NCBI GenBank assembly: GCA_900555715.1
Contig: USMC01000006.1
Location: forward strand, 1-64,000
Length of the DNA stretch: 64,000 nt
Reading direction: 5' to 3'
Source: an uncultured Porphyromonadaceae bacterium
GTDB lineage: Bacteria > Bacteroidota > Bacteroidia > Bacteroidales > Muribaculaceae
Below, in pieces: positions 28,019 through 37,464 of this stretch (positions are counted from its first letter, which is position 1; each line of letters begins with the position of its first letter). The notes below the pieces were generated by a model. That model saw only the letters and a list, made by a program, of their open reading frames with translations. It was not told the DNA's origin and made no database searches. The translations under genes and the position numbers were made by a program.

Positions 28019-28385
28019 AGTATGATATGTTTTAATTTTATTGTTCCCTCTGTTCGGAAGCATTTCGGCTTGCCACAAGGGATTTTTCTGCCGGCAAAGG
28101 GGCATGGCTGCAATAAGGCAAATCAAGGATGGGGAATACGCTCCATGCACATGGAGGAAGATTCTCCATAAGGTTCTGCCGTCCGGGATTTTCCGTTTGG
28201 CGGGGTCTGCCGCTACCTTTGCAGAAATAATCCGTAGAGGCAAGGCGGCATGAGTGAAATCATGGCAGAGAACTATAACAGTCAGGTTCGACAGATAAAA
28301 CAGGTGGATAAACTGACGGAATTAAACAGGGAATGGCCGCGACGCGCTATAAAGGGATTATGTCCTTACGTTGTAAAAAAGAAAA
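28019..28385. promoter_or_regulatory. Intergenic module 3, upstream of the PRTase gene
   Basis: A 367-base gap. The leader signature GTTCCCTCTG...AAGGGATT lies at 28044-28084. TACCTTTGCA at 28214-28223 on the plus strand is a perfect -7-type element, followed by ataaaCAGG-like motifs near 28285-28300 and CTATAAAGG near 28348. A 61-codon plus-strand frame begins at 28250 but has no protein-like features. The terminator at 28386 closes the module. Confidence 0.45.
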
Positions 28386-28417
28386 CTCCCTTTGCCCGGT
28401 CGGGAAGGCAAAGGGAG
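28386..28417 (-). terminator. Terminator of the 157-residue gene
   Basis: CTCCCTTTGCC at 28386-28396 and GGCAAAGGGAG at 28407-28417 form a perfect 11-bp stem. In the minus direction it is followed by TTTTC. It lies 6 bases beyond the stop at 28423. Confidence 0.8.
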
Positions 28418-28422
28418 AATGT

Positions 28423-28896
28423 TCAAAGTTGGTAATTTCGGATAAGCAGGGCGATGTTGTCACCCTCGGCGATAACGCCCTTCATGTCGAAATGCCTTTG
28501 CAGTTTCTCAAGGTCGCAGAGCCAGAGTATTCCGCTGCCGATATTGCACCGTACCGTGTCAAACTCGGTACGGTCAACCAGACTGTCGCACTCCATGATT
28601 TCATCGACAATATCCTTTATCTCAATCAGAGTGCGGTTTTTCCTTACATTTTCGGAATTGTCAGGCAACAGCATATTGGCGATGAAGATGTCATTATTGT
28701 TCCTGCGGAGGGATAAGACTGGCGTTTTCTCTATGACCTTGTCGCCTTCAAAGTCAAATACGGATATGTGTGCGGCTTCAGCCTGTCCGCTTAATATTTT
28801 CCGTGTCGCCTCGTTCTCCATGGCGTGTATGCTTCCGCTGTCTATCATATCACCGTCAACGAAAAGCCCGAATGTCGCAAAATTCTTTATCTTCAT
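28423..28896 (-). CDS. Small element protein of unknown function
   Basis: A 157-residue protein (MKIKNFATFGLFVDGDMIDSGS) of mixed strand and helix, acidic overall, with no signal or membrane helix. No recognised motif. It is the last of a run of five small minus-strand genes (30158 to 28423), with gaps or overlaps from -4 to 33 bases. These probably form one transcript ending at the strong hairpin. Accessory genes like these are typical of Bacteroidetes ICEs. Confidence 0.65.
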   Translation of the reverse strand: MKIKNFATFGLFVDGDMIDSGSIHAMENEATRKILSGQAEAAHISVFDFEGDKVIEKTPVLSLRRNNNDIFIANMLLPDNSENVRKNRTLIEIKDIVDEIMECDSLVDRTEFDTVRCNIGSGILWLCDLEKLQRHFDMKGVIAEGDNIALLIRNYQL

Positions 28897-28929
28897 ATAT
28901 CCTTGATTTTAAGTTATAGACAAGGGCTG

Positions 28930-29214
28930 TCATTCATCAAATCCCCATTCAGTTTCCAGTTCGTCACCGTCTTTCATGCCGTCTATCGGGTCGCAGATGA
29001 ACGGGCCGAAGAAGTTTACCGCCACGCATCCCCTTTTCAGCGATGCAGGCTCCGAACCGTCATCGTCACAGTGGCGTATTTGATACCATTGCTTCCCTTT
29101 CGGCAGGGTCTCCACGGTTATTCTGAGGTCAATAAACTCGCCTTCGGCTGTAATGCCGTTCTCAAGCACCAATGACATGGGTGTCTTGTCTTCCTTGTTG
29201 TAATCGAATGTCAT
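28930..29214 (-). CDS. Small acidic protein of unknown function
   Basis: A 94-residue acidic protein (MTFDYNKEDKTPMSLVLENG) that looks like a small beta-rich fold and ends in Glu/Trp/Phe/Asp residues. No motif is recognised. It sits in the small-gene operon between the 131-residue and 157-residue genes. Its pI and lack of a membrane segment indicate a cytoplasmic protein. Confidence 0.6.
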   Translation of the reverse strand: MTFDYNKEDKTPMSLVLENGITAEGEFIDLRITVETLPKGKQWYQIRHCDDDGSEPASLKRGCVAVNFFGPFICDPIDGMKDGDELETEWGFDE

Positions 29215-29235
29215 AATCCTTTTGTTTATTGGTTA

Positions 29236-29631
29236 TTACTTGTTCAGCTTTTTTATGGGCGGCTTCTCCCAATCCGTCTCGTCATACTCATAGGTCGTGT
29301 CCTCGTCCTCATACTCGTTTTTGTCGTAAGAGACACAGATTTTTCGGGGAGCGTAGAAATATCTGAAAGCACTGATGATTATTTCCGTCAAAACCTTTCC
29401 TACCGTGCTGACAAAGTGCAGTTCAAGCGTCCAATAGTCGAAACTGAAATCCGCGAGTTCTCCGCCGTATCTGTCATCGGTCTTGTACAGTGTCACTGAA
29501 ACATAGCCGCTGGTGCCGCTTTGTAGTTCCACAAGATGCCCGTAATAGGTAAAGCAGTCATTGTTTGACTGACCGGACTTGGTTATCCGGTCAATCAGTT
29601 TTTGGATGTAGTTGTATCTTGGCTTTTTCAT
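29236..29631 (-). CDS. Small protein of unknown function with acidic tail
   Basis: I chose the start at 29631 because its ATG overlaps the upstream stop as ATGA. The 131-residue product has a basic N-terminus (MKKPRYNYIQKLIDRITKSGQ), a beta-rich middle (GYVSVTLYKTDDRYGGELADFSFDYWTLELHF) and a very acidic stretch before a basic tail. No family is recognised. The four-base overlap indicates translational coupling in the operon. Confidence 0.65.
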   Translation of the reverse strand: MKKPRYNYIQKLIDRITKSGQSNNDCFTYYGHLVELQSGTSGYVSVTLYKTDDRYGGELADFSFDYWTLELHFVSTVGKVLTEIIISAFRYFYAPRKICVSYDKNEYEDEDTTYEYDETDWEKPPIKKLNK

Positions 29632-29879
29632 AGCGGTATCATTTCTTCGATAGTCACCGTATAGCCGTGACCGTCTTCCGTTCTCCACTCCTTGCACCGT
29701 GGCAAGTCTGTCAGGGTGCTGCCGTACCGCACGTTGAAGTTTTCCTGACAGTCGGCAATCTCCTGTTCAAATGCTTTCATCGCATCATCGAGCGAACGAT
29801 ACAGGGTGTGTCCGTCAGAAACGCTGTCCTGCATTTCAATCAGTGTCGCAAGCAGATAAAATTTCTGTTCCATATTCAT
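29628..29879 (-). CDS. Small protein of unknown function
   Basis: An 83-residue protein (MNMEQKFYLLATLIEMQDSVSDGHTLYRSLDDAMKAFEQEI) with a helical N-terminal half and a strand-rich C-terminus (YTVTIEEMIPL). No motif is recognised. It is coupled by ATGA to the next gene and lies 6 bases from the upstream stop, so it is clearly within the same transcript. Confidence 0.6.
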   Translation of the reverse strand: MNMEQKFYLLATLIEMQDSVSDGHTLYRSLDDAMKAFEQEIADCQENFNVRYGSTLTDLPRCKEWRTEDGHGYTVTIEEMIPL

Positions 29880-29885
29880 AGGGTT

Positions 29886-30158
29886 TTATACAAACGGTAT
29901 GTGCCGTCCGTGTTTGTTTAGGTATTCAAGCATTTCCTTTGCTTCCATGTGTGAAGCCATGTTGCGGTCATCGTGTCCTGTCTTCTCGTCGGCGATAACC
30001 TTGACACACTCCTTTATGAGCCGCCACAGCGACTGCTGCAGCGTGCGGTGCATTGTGGGGATGGCTGCTGCGAACAGCTTGGGGTTGAAGCTGTAGGAGT
30101 TGAGAGCCGTTTCCACCTGTTTTGCAAGTTCCTGTTCCTTGTTGGGTCTGTTGTCCAT
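29886..30158 (-). CDS. Small helical protein, first gene of the small-gene operon
   Basis: A 90-residue, nearly all-helical protein (MDNRPNKEQELAKQVETALNSYSFNPKLFAAAIPTMHRTLQQSLWRLIKE). No family is recognised. It begins the five-gene operon and is preceded by a module leader carrying TTTTCCCTTTCTT. Cytoplasmic. Confidence 0.6.
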   Translation of the reverse strand: MDNRPNKEQELAKQVETALNSYSFNPKLFAAAIPTMHRTLQQSLWRLIKECVKVIADEKTGHDDRNMASHMEAKEMLEYLNKHGRHIPFV

Positions 30159-30916
30159 AACTGATGATGTTAAGTTTATACTTTTCCCTTTCTTCCGGTG
30201 TGTTCCGGCCTCCTGGGATTTATTTTACTGCAAACACGAAGCAGACGGCTGGCATAAAGACAAGGCTGACACGAAAATACTCTCCGCAGGAGGAAGATTT
30301 TCGGATGGCACCGGCAGGTATGCCTTGACGGTTGCAGGCCGGACTTAACTTCGCGGTAAAATAATTCCGGTGAGGACGTTAAACCGAATAAAAAATGAAC
30401 ATTATAAAAGAATTATAGCGGTGATGATATAGAAGGGGTAAATCTAAAAAGGGACTGGATAATAATAAAAAAGTGTACCACTGTTGGTTATTGAGGATTG
30501 AGCAGTACGCATTGTTTTCAAGTGCAACCGATGGAAAACTGGAAAGCGAAAGGTATAGGCTTGGGCGGGTAAACAATGGTCTGTCAGACAAAAAGAAAAT
30601 GACTTTTGTCGTCTGCCGGATGGCAGATACGGCAAGTGTCATGTTTTGTCAACAAGATTTCCTGCGAAAAAACAAAAAGAAGCGTGATGCCGGTTATTCG
30701 GCCCTCGCTCCTGATGTTTTATGGCTGGAAATATTGCAGACATTCCGCTTTTACCGGGAGGGGAAGCCTATGGCATAAAAGGAGTTATTTCGTATAAATG
30801 GATGGGGACTGGCTATAAAAGGAGGATGCGGCACACGGCTTCCATGAGGGATTGCGAAGTCCCCCATGGAAAAAACATAGCCTGTGGACAGACCCCATAT
30901 CGGAGCCTGCCACCGG
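30159..30916. promoter_or_regulatory. Intergenic module 4, 758 bases with no convincing gene
   Basis: The first 200 bases are the leader of the small-gene operon (TTTTCCCTTTCTT at about 30184; AATACTCTCCGCAGGAGGAA near 30275, shared with module 2; TAACTTCGC at 30346-30354). ATAAAnGG motifs occur near 30774, 30792 and 30813. A hairpin TTCCATGAGGG/CCCCCATGGAA lies near 30840-30871 and is the likely terminator of the gene ending at 30917. A plus-strand frame at 30473-30778 has no protein character. Confidence 0.4.
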
Positions 30917-31450
30917 TCACACCGCTTTATTGAAAGCCGCTCCGAACCGCCCTGTTTTCCATCCGTAAATCTTAGCCACATACGGATAGAGTGAACGGGT
31001 CTTTTTGCGGAAGCCGGCTTCGTCTATTTCACGGTTGTAAATCATTTCACCTATGCGTTCTGCCTCGTCCATGTCTTTCGCCACACGGTAAAGCACATAA
31101 TGTGTGCCGTCATGGTGCGTGAGGCTACCACGGATATTGAAGCCGTCACCGTACCATTCGTTATCATCTTCCGACACGTTGAAGATGCCGTTGATGTTAT
31201 GTCCGAGTATCTTGTAGCCCTGCCGTCTGCCGTTCCAGAGACCGAGGTCGGCAAATGCCATGACAACGCCGTCAATCTGCCTGTCAAGGTTCATGCGTTC
31301 GTCCGAAAGATAGTTGTCGATGACCTCTGCCCAATCCGCATCGCTGACAGTGTAGTCTTCATCATCGAGTATATCACGTTTCGCGTTCACATAATCTTCT
31401 CTTGCCTTGTCATCAAAAAGATAGTCGCTTGTCCATATTATCTGTTTCAT
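30917..31450 (-). CDS. Element protein of unknown function (177 residues)
   Basis: An acidic cytoplasmic protein starting MKQIIWTSDYLFDDKAREDY. Its C-terminal third (THYVLYRVAKDMDEAERIGEMIYNREID) is helical and ends in a basic patch (KIYGWKTGRFGAAFNKAV). No family is known to me. It follows the 64-residue gene by 12 bases and shares its transcript. Confidence 0.65.
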   Translation of the reverse strand: MKQIIWTSDYLFDDKAREDYVNAKRDILDDEDYTVSDADWAEVIDNYLSDERMNLDRQIDGVVMAFADLGLWNGRRQGYKILGHNINGIFNVSEDDNEWYGDGFNIRGSLTHHDGTHYVLYRVAKDMDEAERIGEMIYNREIDEAGFRKKTRSLYPYVAKIYGWKTGRFGAAFNKAV

Positions 31451-31462
31451 GTCCGTATTGTG

Positions 31463-31657
31463 TTATATAGTTGCCTGATTGTATATTGACGGTTCACTTG
31501 TCACATTATAGATGTATTGTCCGCATCTTACGAGAAGGGCGTCATTGCCGTAATAGAGTTTCTTCATGCCCCTTATCGAGCCTGTCCTGTGGAAATTGGG
31601 GAAGCGGCTGATGCCACATCTCCTGCCTTGTTCTGCTGTCATTCTTTTTGTACGCAT
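31463..31657 (-). CDS. Short basic protein of unknown function
   Basis: A 64-residue protein, basic at the N-terminus (MRTKRMTAEQGRRCG) and with aromatic strands at the C-terminus (KLYYGNDALLVRCGQYIYNVTS). No motif is recognised. It is the first gene of a two-gene unit downstream of a module leader. An internal ATG at about 31567 (MKKLYYGNDALLV) could be the true start. Confidence 0.45.
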   Translation of the reverse strand: MRTKRMTAEQGRRCGISRFPNFHRTGSIRGMKKLYYGNDALLVRCGQYIYNVTSEPSIYNQATI

Positions 31658-32095
31658 ATCTGAAATCTGTTTTAATTTTTATTTCCCTATCTTGGATCCT
31701 TCTTTCCGAAGCCATCCGCAAGAGGTTTATCTGCGCATTACAGGGGCATCGTCAAGGGGCGAAAGGCAAGGTTTTCAAGATGATTTTCGCCCATGTCGCA
31801 AAATCTCGCAGAAACAGCGCATGACCTTTCCCGTCGCTCCCGGATGCCAAACTTCGCGCCGTAAACCCCGGCCGGGTGGTCTTGAGAAAGAACTATGATA
31901 AGACTGGTATAACAGGCATTTCGACATACAACAGGCATTTTTGACCGAAGGGAAAATCTCCGGTGTATTCTTTACTGTATAAAAGGAGTACCGGCGGTAT
32001 GAGGTATAAAAGGGAAATGGCAGGTTCCCGGCAGATGAACACATAAAACAGGATGCCGGTGCGTGGGATGCCGTCCGTATCATATGAAAATGAAA
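31658..32095. promoter_or_regulatory. Intergenic module 5, close paralogue of the leader upstream of the methylase-helicase
   Basis: A 438-base gap. The leader signature is ATTTCCCTATC near 31682. TGCGCATTACAGGGGCATC near 31732 and AAGGTTTTCAAGATGATTTT near 31770 recur almost unchanged upstream of the methylase-helicase gene (about 37250-37300). AAACTTCGC is at 31849-31857, and ATAAAnGG motifs lie near 31978 and 32004. No gene seen. Confidence 0.5.
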
Positions 32096-32130
32096 TCCCC
32101 CTGCCCGGTTGTCACAACCAAGCAGGGGGA
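32096..32130 (-). terminator. Terminator of the methylase-helicase gene
   Basis: TCCCCCTGC at 32096-32104 and GCAGGGGGA at 32122-32130 form a 9-bp GC-rich stem, 20 bases beyond the minus-strand stop at 32151; TTTC follows in the direction of transcription. Confidence 0.75.
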
Positions 32131-32150
32131 AAGGTCAGATATTGTATAAA

Positions 32151-35100
32151 TCAGGCAGCGTAATCGGTCGCCCTCCTGCCGGGTATCGGCGTGGTGTCCG
32201 TTTCAGTCGCCGTTTCTTCCTGTTCCGGCCTGTTCTCCTTAAGGCTCTCGTCAATCCGCTTTTTCAGCTCGTCACATTCCTTTTTCAGTGCGTCCAGTTC
32301 GTCCTGTCTGCCCCATGTGCGGCTGACGATGGACTGTAACGTGGGAACCTCGCTTTCGAGTTTCGCCATACGCTCACGCTGCTGCTTGATGATAGAGGGC
32401 AGTTTGTCAAGCGTGGCCTGCGGATAGAGTGCCGTGTCTGCAAATCCCAGCGGCAGTGCGCCGGAAATTCCGTAACGGTATTTCAGACCGCTTTTTCCCT
32501 CGACAAAGAAAGTGTTGCGGTCAAATGAGCCGTCAAGGTTACATTCGCTCTTTACCAAGAGGTCAAGCCCCATATAGGAGCCAATGGCGGAATATGCACA
32601 GCATCGGTAAGTCTTGGCTATCCTGTGAAGTTCGCGCCCGGTCTTTTCCGCCGTGTCCTCGCCAATGGAAAGCAGGGAAACGACCTTTTCGCCTGTATAT
32701 GATGCCGCATACTCAAGGTCATCTTCCACTCGCCGGATAAAGGCTGCCGCCTTTTCGATGTCCTGTCCGTTCTGCGCAATCTTGCGCTCCGCACGTCCTC
32801 GCTCTTTCTTGAATATGACAAGTTCCTTTTCAAGCTGCATGATTTTATTATCGAGCTTCGCCTTGTTCAGCAGGTCGGTGTTTCCCGAAAGGATTGCCAC
32901 GAACTCGGCGAAGTTCATTCCGTTGTCCTCGTCCATGCTGTCCTCGTCGATGCGTCGCACGGCGATTGTGCCGTTGTTTATCTGATTGATAAACATTTGC
33001 TTGTTCTTTAAGAGGTTGAACTTGTAAGCGTCAAGTGTCTTTTCTGTGGCATAGATTACCACATCCACGGTGTTGTTGCCCCACAGCTTCACGGTATTGC
33101 CCTTGCGGACAGCCCGACCGTTGCGCTGCTCCATGTCGGCAGGTCGCCACGGTATCTCAAGGTGATGCACCGCCACAGCCCTTTGTTGGGCGTTAACGCC
33201 TGTGCCCAACATGGATGTCGAGCCGAAAAGCACACGCACCCGTCCTGCGTTCATGTCGGCAAACAGCTTCTTCCTCGCCCTCTCCGTGGTGGCGCACTGG
33301 ATAAACTGTATCTCGTTAGCAGGGATGCCGAGCCGTACAAGTTTCTCCTTTATGTCGCTGTAGATGTTCCATTCGTTAGGCTTGTAGGTGGAAAGGTCGC
33401 TGAACACGAACTGTGTGCCACGGTTTGCGTTTGAGCGCACATAATAGTCATAGACCGTCCTTGCGCAGATGGAAGCCTTGTTGTTTTCATCGTCAAGGAA
33501 CTTGTCGCCGAGCAGCCTCATGTCGAGAGCCATTTTCCGGGCTACGTTTGTGGCAATGAGCATCTTCGCCTTGTCGAGATTGTCAGGTTCGGGCGTGTCA
33601 AGACCCAAATCCTCCCAGTTCCCGGAATTGGCGAATGACACAAGCCGTCCTATCATTTCCTCCTGTGCGATTGTCGGCGCATGGGAAAGGAAGCGCACGT
33701 TCTTTTCCGGCACATCGAGGTTAATCATGTCGGCGGTGCGGTAGTCCGTAATCTCACGCAGGAAAGCGGCGAGTTCCGGCACTTTGATATATGTGCGGAA
33801 GCGTTCTTTGCGCTTGATGCTTCCTGTCACATTAAGCTCATAGTCGGCGCATTTCTTGGTGAATATCGCCGCCCACGCATCAAAACAGTTTATCCGTTGC
33901 CGTTTCAGTTCAGCAGGGCGCATATATTTGAACATCACATAAAGCTCCGTAAGGGCATTGACAACGACAGTGCCCGACAGGAATGTTGCGCCCAAATCGC
34001 GCCCTGTCCGCTTCTGAATGTCACGGATTGCGAAAAGCAGGTTTGCAGCCCTTTGTGAGCCTTTCGTGTTGCCGATACCCGCAACCCTCGTGTGGCGTGT
34101 CTGAAACATTAAGTTCTTGAAAATGTGGCATTCGTCAACGAAAATATGGTCTATTCCCATTGAGTGAAAATCCACCGTGTCATCCTTGCGGCTGTTGATG
34201 CTCATGCGCAGGTTGGCGAGCTTCGCCTGCAGGTTTTCCTGCCGTTTCTCAAGGCCGCTCTGCATCCTGCCGCTGCGGTAACGCATGGTGCTTTCCTCCA
34301 GCACCTCAAGACTACGCTCCACATCCTGCAGCTCTTCCGAGAAAATCTCAAACATCGTTTCATCGGACTGCGGGATTTTTGCGAACTGGTCGTGTGTCAG
34401 AATGATACAGTCCCAGTTGTTGTTTTGGATTTTGGAAAATACCTCTTTGCGGTTGGCAGGTGTGAAATCCTCCTTGCCGGGATAGAGTATCTTTGCTGAC
34501 GGATAAGCCTTTCTGAAAGTGTCGGCTATCTCATGCACGTTGGCTTTCAACCCGATAATCATAGGCTTGCGCACAAGTCCGAGACGCTTCATTTCGTAAG
34601 CAGCCACGCACATTATCATGGTCTTGCCTGTGCCTACCTCATGCCAACAGATGCCGCCGCCGTTCTGCTTAATCATCCAAATGGCATCCTTTTGTGACGG
34701 ATAGAGTTCTTCGTAGGGGAACTGCTCAAAGGACAGTCCGGGGAATGTCTGCGCCGAGCCGTCATAATGCGGACGGACATAGCAGTTGAAACGCTCGTTG
34801 TAGGCTCTCACAAGCTCGTCGCGTACCTCTATGGGCTGGCTGTCAAGCCATGCATTGAACTTGCTGCGGATTTCCTGTATCTTGGTCGCCGCTTCCTGTA
34901 TGGCTTCCTCGTCCGGCACACGCACCTTGTCGCCGTTACGGTACACCTCTTTGGTGATTTCGGGCACGGTGTCCTGCAGGGCGTGAACAAACAAGTCCTC
35001 GCCGTTGTAGTTGCGGACTGAATAAGTATGATATGCCACTGCCGAATATCCCTGCAAGGAAACAACATAGGTGTCGTTTACATCAAAATACATGACCGAT

Positions 35101-37172
35101 GTCCCGGTCTCGAAAAGTTCTGTAGCAAAAGCGGCGTACAGGCTTGAGTCAATCCATCGCTCACCAAAATTGATGTCAAGCTCCTCATAAGGGATTGCTT
35201 CGGGTGTCGCTTCTTCCAATGCTTTCAGCGAGGCTTCTGTATAATCCTTTTCGCTGCCGTCAAGTTCCTGTAGCAGCGACATGATTTCCTTGTGCTTCGC
35301 AATCACATTTCCGGCAATGAATTTACCTCTGTTCTCCCATTCTCCCGATATGGGGTTGTAGAATATCTCGTCCTTTAGGTCGTCTATGGCTTCCGTCTCG
35401 CTCCTGTCCGAGCTTCGGGCGATAAACGGCATATCCACCTTGCCGTAAAAATTGAGGCTTGTCGCCAGTGCCTCCATGGGGGAAAGCACGGTCATGGTGT
35501 CTATCTTCTTGAACGCCACCGGCTCACGCATGATGTCAGCCTTGCCTATTGTATCGCCCGACTGCATTTCAATGGTGAACACCTCGACACCGAGGCTGTC
35601 AAGCATGATAAACTCCTTGTTGTCGTTGTCATGGAAATATCCCCACTTGGCTACGAACTTGTCATATAGCGCATTAAGACTTTCCCTCAATTCAGAGTGT
35701 TCCTGTTCTTCCTCACGCTCCTTGCTTGACAGCTCAAGATAGGTCTCACGGATAGGGAAATAGTCGTTTGCCCTTTCTTTCGCCGCTTCTATATCAGCCA
35801 TAGGCACGAAATCCACTGCTACATCGGCATAACGGCTTGACTTGCGCATCTTGAGGTTGCCGAGCTGCCCCTCGAACATCACCATTGCGCCGTCTTTCAT
35901 CCACCATGCCACTTTGTCGGTATATGCACGTTTGCCCATATCCTTGGGCTTGGCGGTTATTTCATCCCCGAAAAGGTCAAAGAGCGACATCTGCCCCTGC
36001 ATGGTGTCCTGTCCGTCACCCGTGAAAAGGCTCTTGCGGAAGAAACGGCTGAAGTCCATTTTGAGCAATGCGGAGAAGTATTGCCGCATCATCGCTTCCT
36101 CGCCCTGCCACTGGTATTTCCTTACATACTTGCCAAACTGGTTCATGGAAATACGGCTGTCGGTGGCAAGAGCCGTCTTGGGCTGCATGAAAAGTTTGTT
36201 GGCATATTCCGTCACGATACCGTCCGTGCCGTTTTCCTTGCCTACCTGCATGAACAACTGCTCACGGTGTGACAGGGTCGTTTTCCGTGTGTGCTTTTGG
36301 AACACCAACAGGTCTGTGCCTACCTCAATGCCGCCGGTCTCCATGAAGATGTTGTCGGGGAGCCGTAATGCGGTTATGAGGTCTGCATGGTTCACAAGGT
36401 ACTCGCGCACGAACTTGTTGCCGGGAGTGTCGGCGATACCCCTTGAGGTCACAAAAGCGAGTATGCCGCCCTCGTTGAGCAAATCCATGGACTTTATGAA
36501 AAAGTAGTTGTGTATGGTCTTGGTGGACTGCTCGTAAATGCCGCCCTTTTTCCACATATCCGCATCGAACACACGGAAGTTGCCAAACGGGATGTTTGAG
36601 GCTATGACGTCAAATCCCTTGTCCTGCAGGTCTTGTTCCCCGATGGTCTCATATCCTGCACTTATCGTGGTGGCGTTGTCATGGAGAAGCGAGAGGATAA
36701 GCCCTGTGATGGTGTCCTTCTCAAAAGCGTATGCCCTTGTTCCCTGCATGGCGGTTTTCAGAAAGCCGCCAATCCCTGCGCTCGGCTCAAGGAAAGTGCG
36801 CATCTGCATACCGTTGTCCTTGAAAGTGGCGTGTATCTGTGCCGCCACGGTGTCGATGATGAACTGCGGAGTATAGAACGCCGTCAGCACGGATGACTTT
36901 ATGCTGTCAATGAGGGCTTTGTATTCCGTAATGTCGGACTTTGCAAAAGCAAGCAGGATGTCCTGTAGCCGCTTCATAGGCTCTGCCATGCCGTCGGGCA
37001 TGGGCTTGTCCGTGCCGATGTTCAGCACCTCTTTGATGCCTCCGAACCCCGAATAAAGGGCTAATGTCTTTTTCTCGCTGTCAGTGGCCTGTCTGCCCTG
37101 ACCGTGTACCGCCAAAGCTGTCTCTATGGCGTTTACGTTGTCGGCTAATGCCTTTTTCTTGTTGTATCTCAT
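32151..37172 (-). CDS. Giant N6-adenine-type DNA methylase fused to SNF2-like helicase
   Basis: I chose the ATG at 37172 (MRYNKKKALADN), since the longer reading runs into the leader. The 1673-residue protein opens with LALYSGFGG, typical of phage/plasmid methylase-helicases. The methylase core follows: AdoMet motif FLEPSAGIGGF at about 127-137 and catalytic-type motif SNIPFG at 192-197 (an NPPF variant). A superfamily-2 helicase comes next, with HEVGTGKTMIM near 847, VDECHIF near 1012, and late motifs GTGVNAQQR and EQRNGRAVRKGN. A coiled coil ends the protein. Relatives such as DarB protect DNA from restriction during transfer. It forms its own unit. Confidence 0.88.
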   Translation of the reverse strand: MRYNKKKALADNVNAIETALAVHGQGRQATDSEKKTLALYSGFGGIKEVLNIGTDKPMPDGMAEPMKRLQDILLAFAKSDITEYKALIDSIKSSVLTAFYTPQFIIDTVAAQIHATFKDNGMQMRTFLEPSAGIGGFLKTAMQGTRAYAFEKDTITGLILSLLHDNATTISAGYETIGEQDLQDKGFDVIASNIPFGNFRVFDADMWKKGGIYEQSTKTIHNYFFIKSMDLLNEGGILAFVTSRGIADTPGNKFVREYLVNHADLITALRLPDNIFMETGGIEVGTDLLVFQKHTRKTTLSHREQLFMQVGKENGTDGIVTEYANKLFMQPKTALATDSRISMNQFGKYVRKYQWQGEEAMMRQYFSALLKMDFSRFFRKSLFTGDGQDTMQGQMSLFDLFGDEITAKPKDMGKRAYTDKVAWWMKDGAMVMFEGQLGNLKMRKSSRYADVAVDFVPMADIEAAKERANDYFPIRETYLELSSKEREEEQEHSELRESLNALYDKFVAKWGYFHDNDNKEFIMLDSLGVEVFTIEMQSGDTIGKADIMREPVAFKKIDTMTVLSPMEALATSLNFYGKVDMPFIARSSDRSETEAIDDLKDEIFYNPISGEWENRGKFIAGNVIAKHKEIMSLLQELDGSEKDYTEASLKALEEATPEAIPYEELDINFGERWIDSSLYAAFATELFETGTSVMYFDVNDTYVVSLQGYSAVAYHTYSVRNYNGEDLFVHALQDTVPEITKEVYRNGDKVRVPDEEAIQEAATKIQEIRSKFNAWLDSQPIEVRDELVRAYNERFNCYVRPHYDGSAQTFPGLSFEQFPYEELYPSQKDAIWMIKQNGGGICWHEVGTGKTMIMCVAAYEMKRLGLVRKPMIIGLKANVHEIADTFRKAYPSAKILYPGKEDFTPANRKEVFSKIQNNNWDCIILTHDQFAKIPQSDETMFEIFSEELQDVERSLEVLEESTMRYRSGRMQSGLEKRQENLQAKLANLRMSINSRKDDTVDFHSMGIDHIFVDECHIFKNLMFQTRHTRVAGIGNTKGSQRAANLLFAIRDIQKRTGRDLGATFLSGTVVVNALTELYVMFKYMRPAELKRQRINCFDAWAAIFTKKCADYELNVTGSIKRKERFRTYIKVPELAAFLREITDYRTADMINLDVPEKNVRFLSHAPTIAQEEMIGRLVSFANSGNWEDLGLDTPEPDNLDKAKMLIATNVARKMALDMRLLGDKFLDDENNKASICARTVYDYYVRSNANRGTQFVFSDLSTYKPNEWNIYSDIKEKLVRLGIPANEIQFIQCATTERARKKLFADMNAGRVRVLFGSTSMLGTGVNAQQRAVAVHHLEIPWRPADMEQRNGRAVRKGNTVKLWGNNTVDVVIYATEKTLDAYKFNLLKNKQMFINQINNGTIAVRRIDEDSMDEDNGMNFAEFVAILSGNTDLLNKAKLDNKIMQLEKELVIFKKERGRAERKIAQNGQDIEKAAAFIRRVEDDLEYAASYTGEKVVSLLSIGEDTAEKTGRELHRIAKTYRCCAYSAIGSYMGLDLLVKSECNLDGSFDRNTFFVEGKSGLKYRYGISGALPLGFADTALYPQATLDKLPSIIKQQRERMAKLESEVPTLQSIVSRTWGRQDELDALKKECDELKKRIDESLKENRPEQEETATETDTTPIPGRRATDYAA

Positions 37173-37464
37173 ATCTGACCTTAATGTTGAAGATTTATTT
37201 CTTCCCTCTCTTCCTGCTCCTTTCGGAGCCGTCCGCGAGGTGGTTATCTGCGCAACACAGGGGCATCTAAGAGGCTTTAGGGACAAGGTTTTCAAGATGA
37301 TTTTACCGCCTGTCCGTAAAATCTCGCAGAAACTCCGTACAACCTTGGCTTATAAGCCTGGATGCCGAACTTCGCGCCGATAACCACTGGGAGTGACGGT
37401 TCCGGACAGAAAAAGATTTTTCTATAAGTGGCGGAGAATTTCTATAAAAGGTCTGATTACAAGA
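37173..37464. promoter_or_regulatory. Leader/promoter module 6 of the methylase-helicase gene
   Basis: This 292-base stretch is the leader paralogous to the one at 31658-31870: TTCCCTCTCTTCC near 37203, GCGCAACACAGGGGCATC near 37250, AAGGTTTTCAAGATGATTTT near 37286, and GAACTTCGC at 37367-37375. TCTATAAAAGG at about 37441 is the first of the ATAAAnGG motifs that also separate the 301-bp repeats. No coding capacity. Confidence 0.5.

Noticed and set aside
30473..30778. Plus-strand frame of 101 codons
   Set aside because: In an intergenic module, no protein-like features, and no clear start signal.
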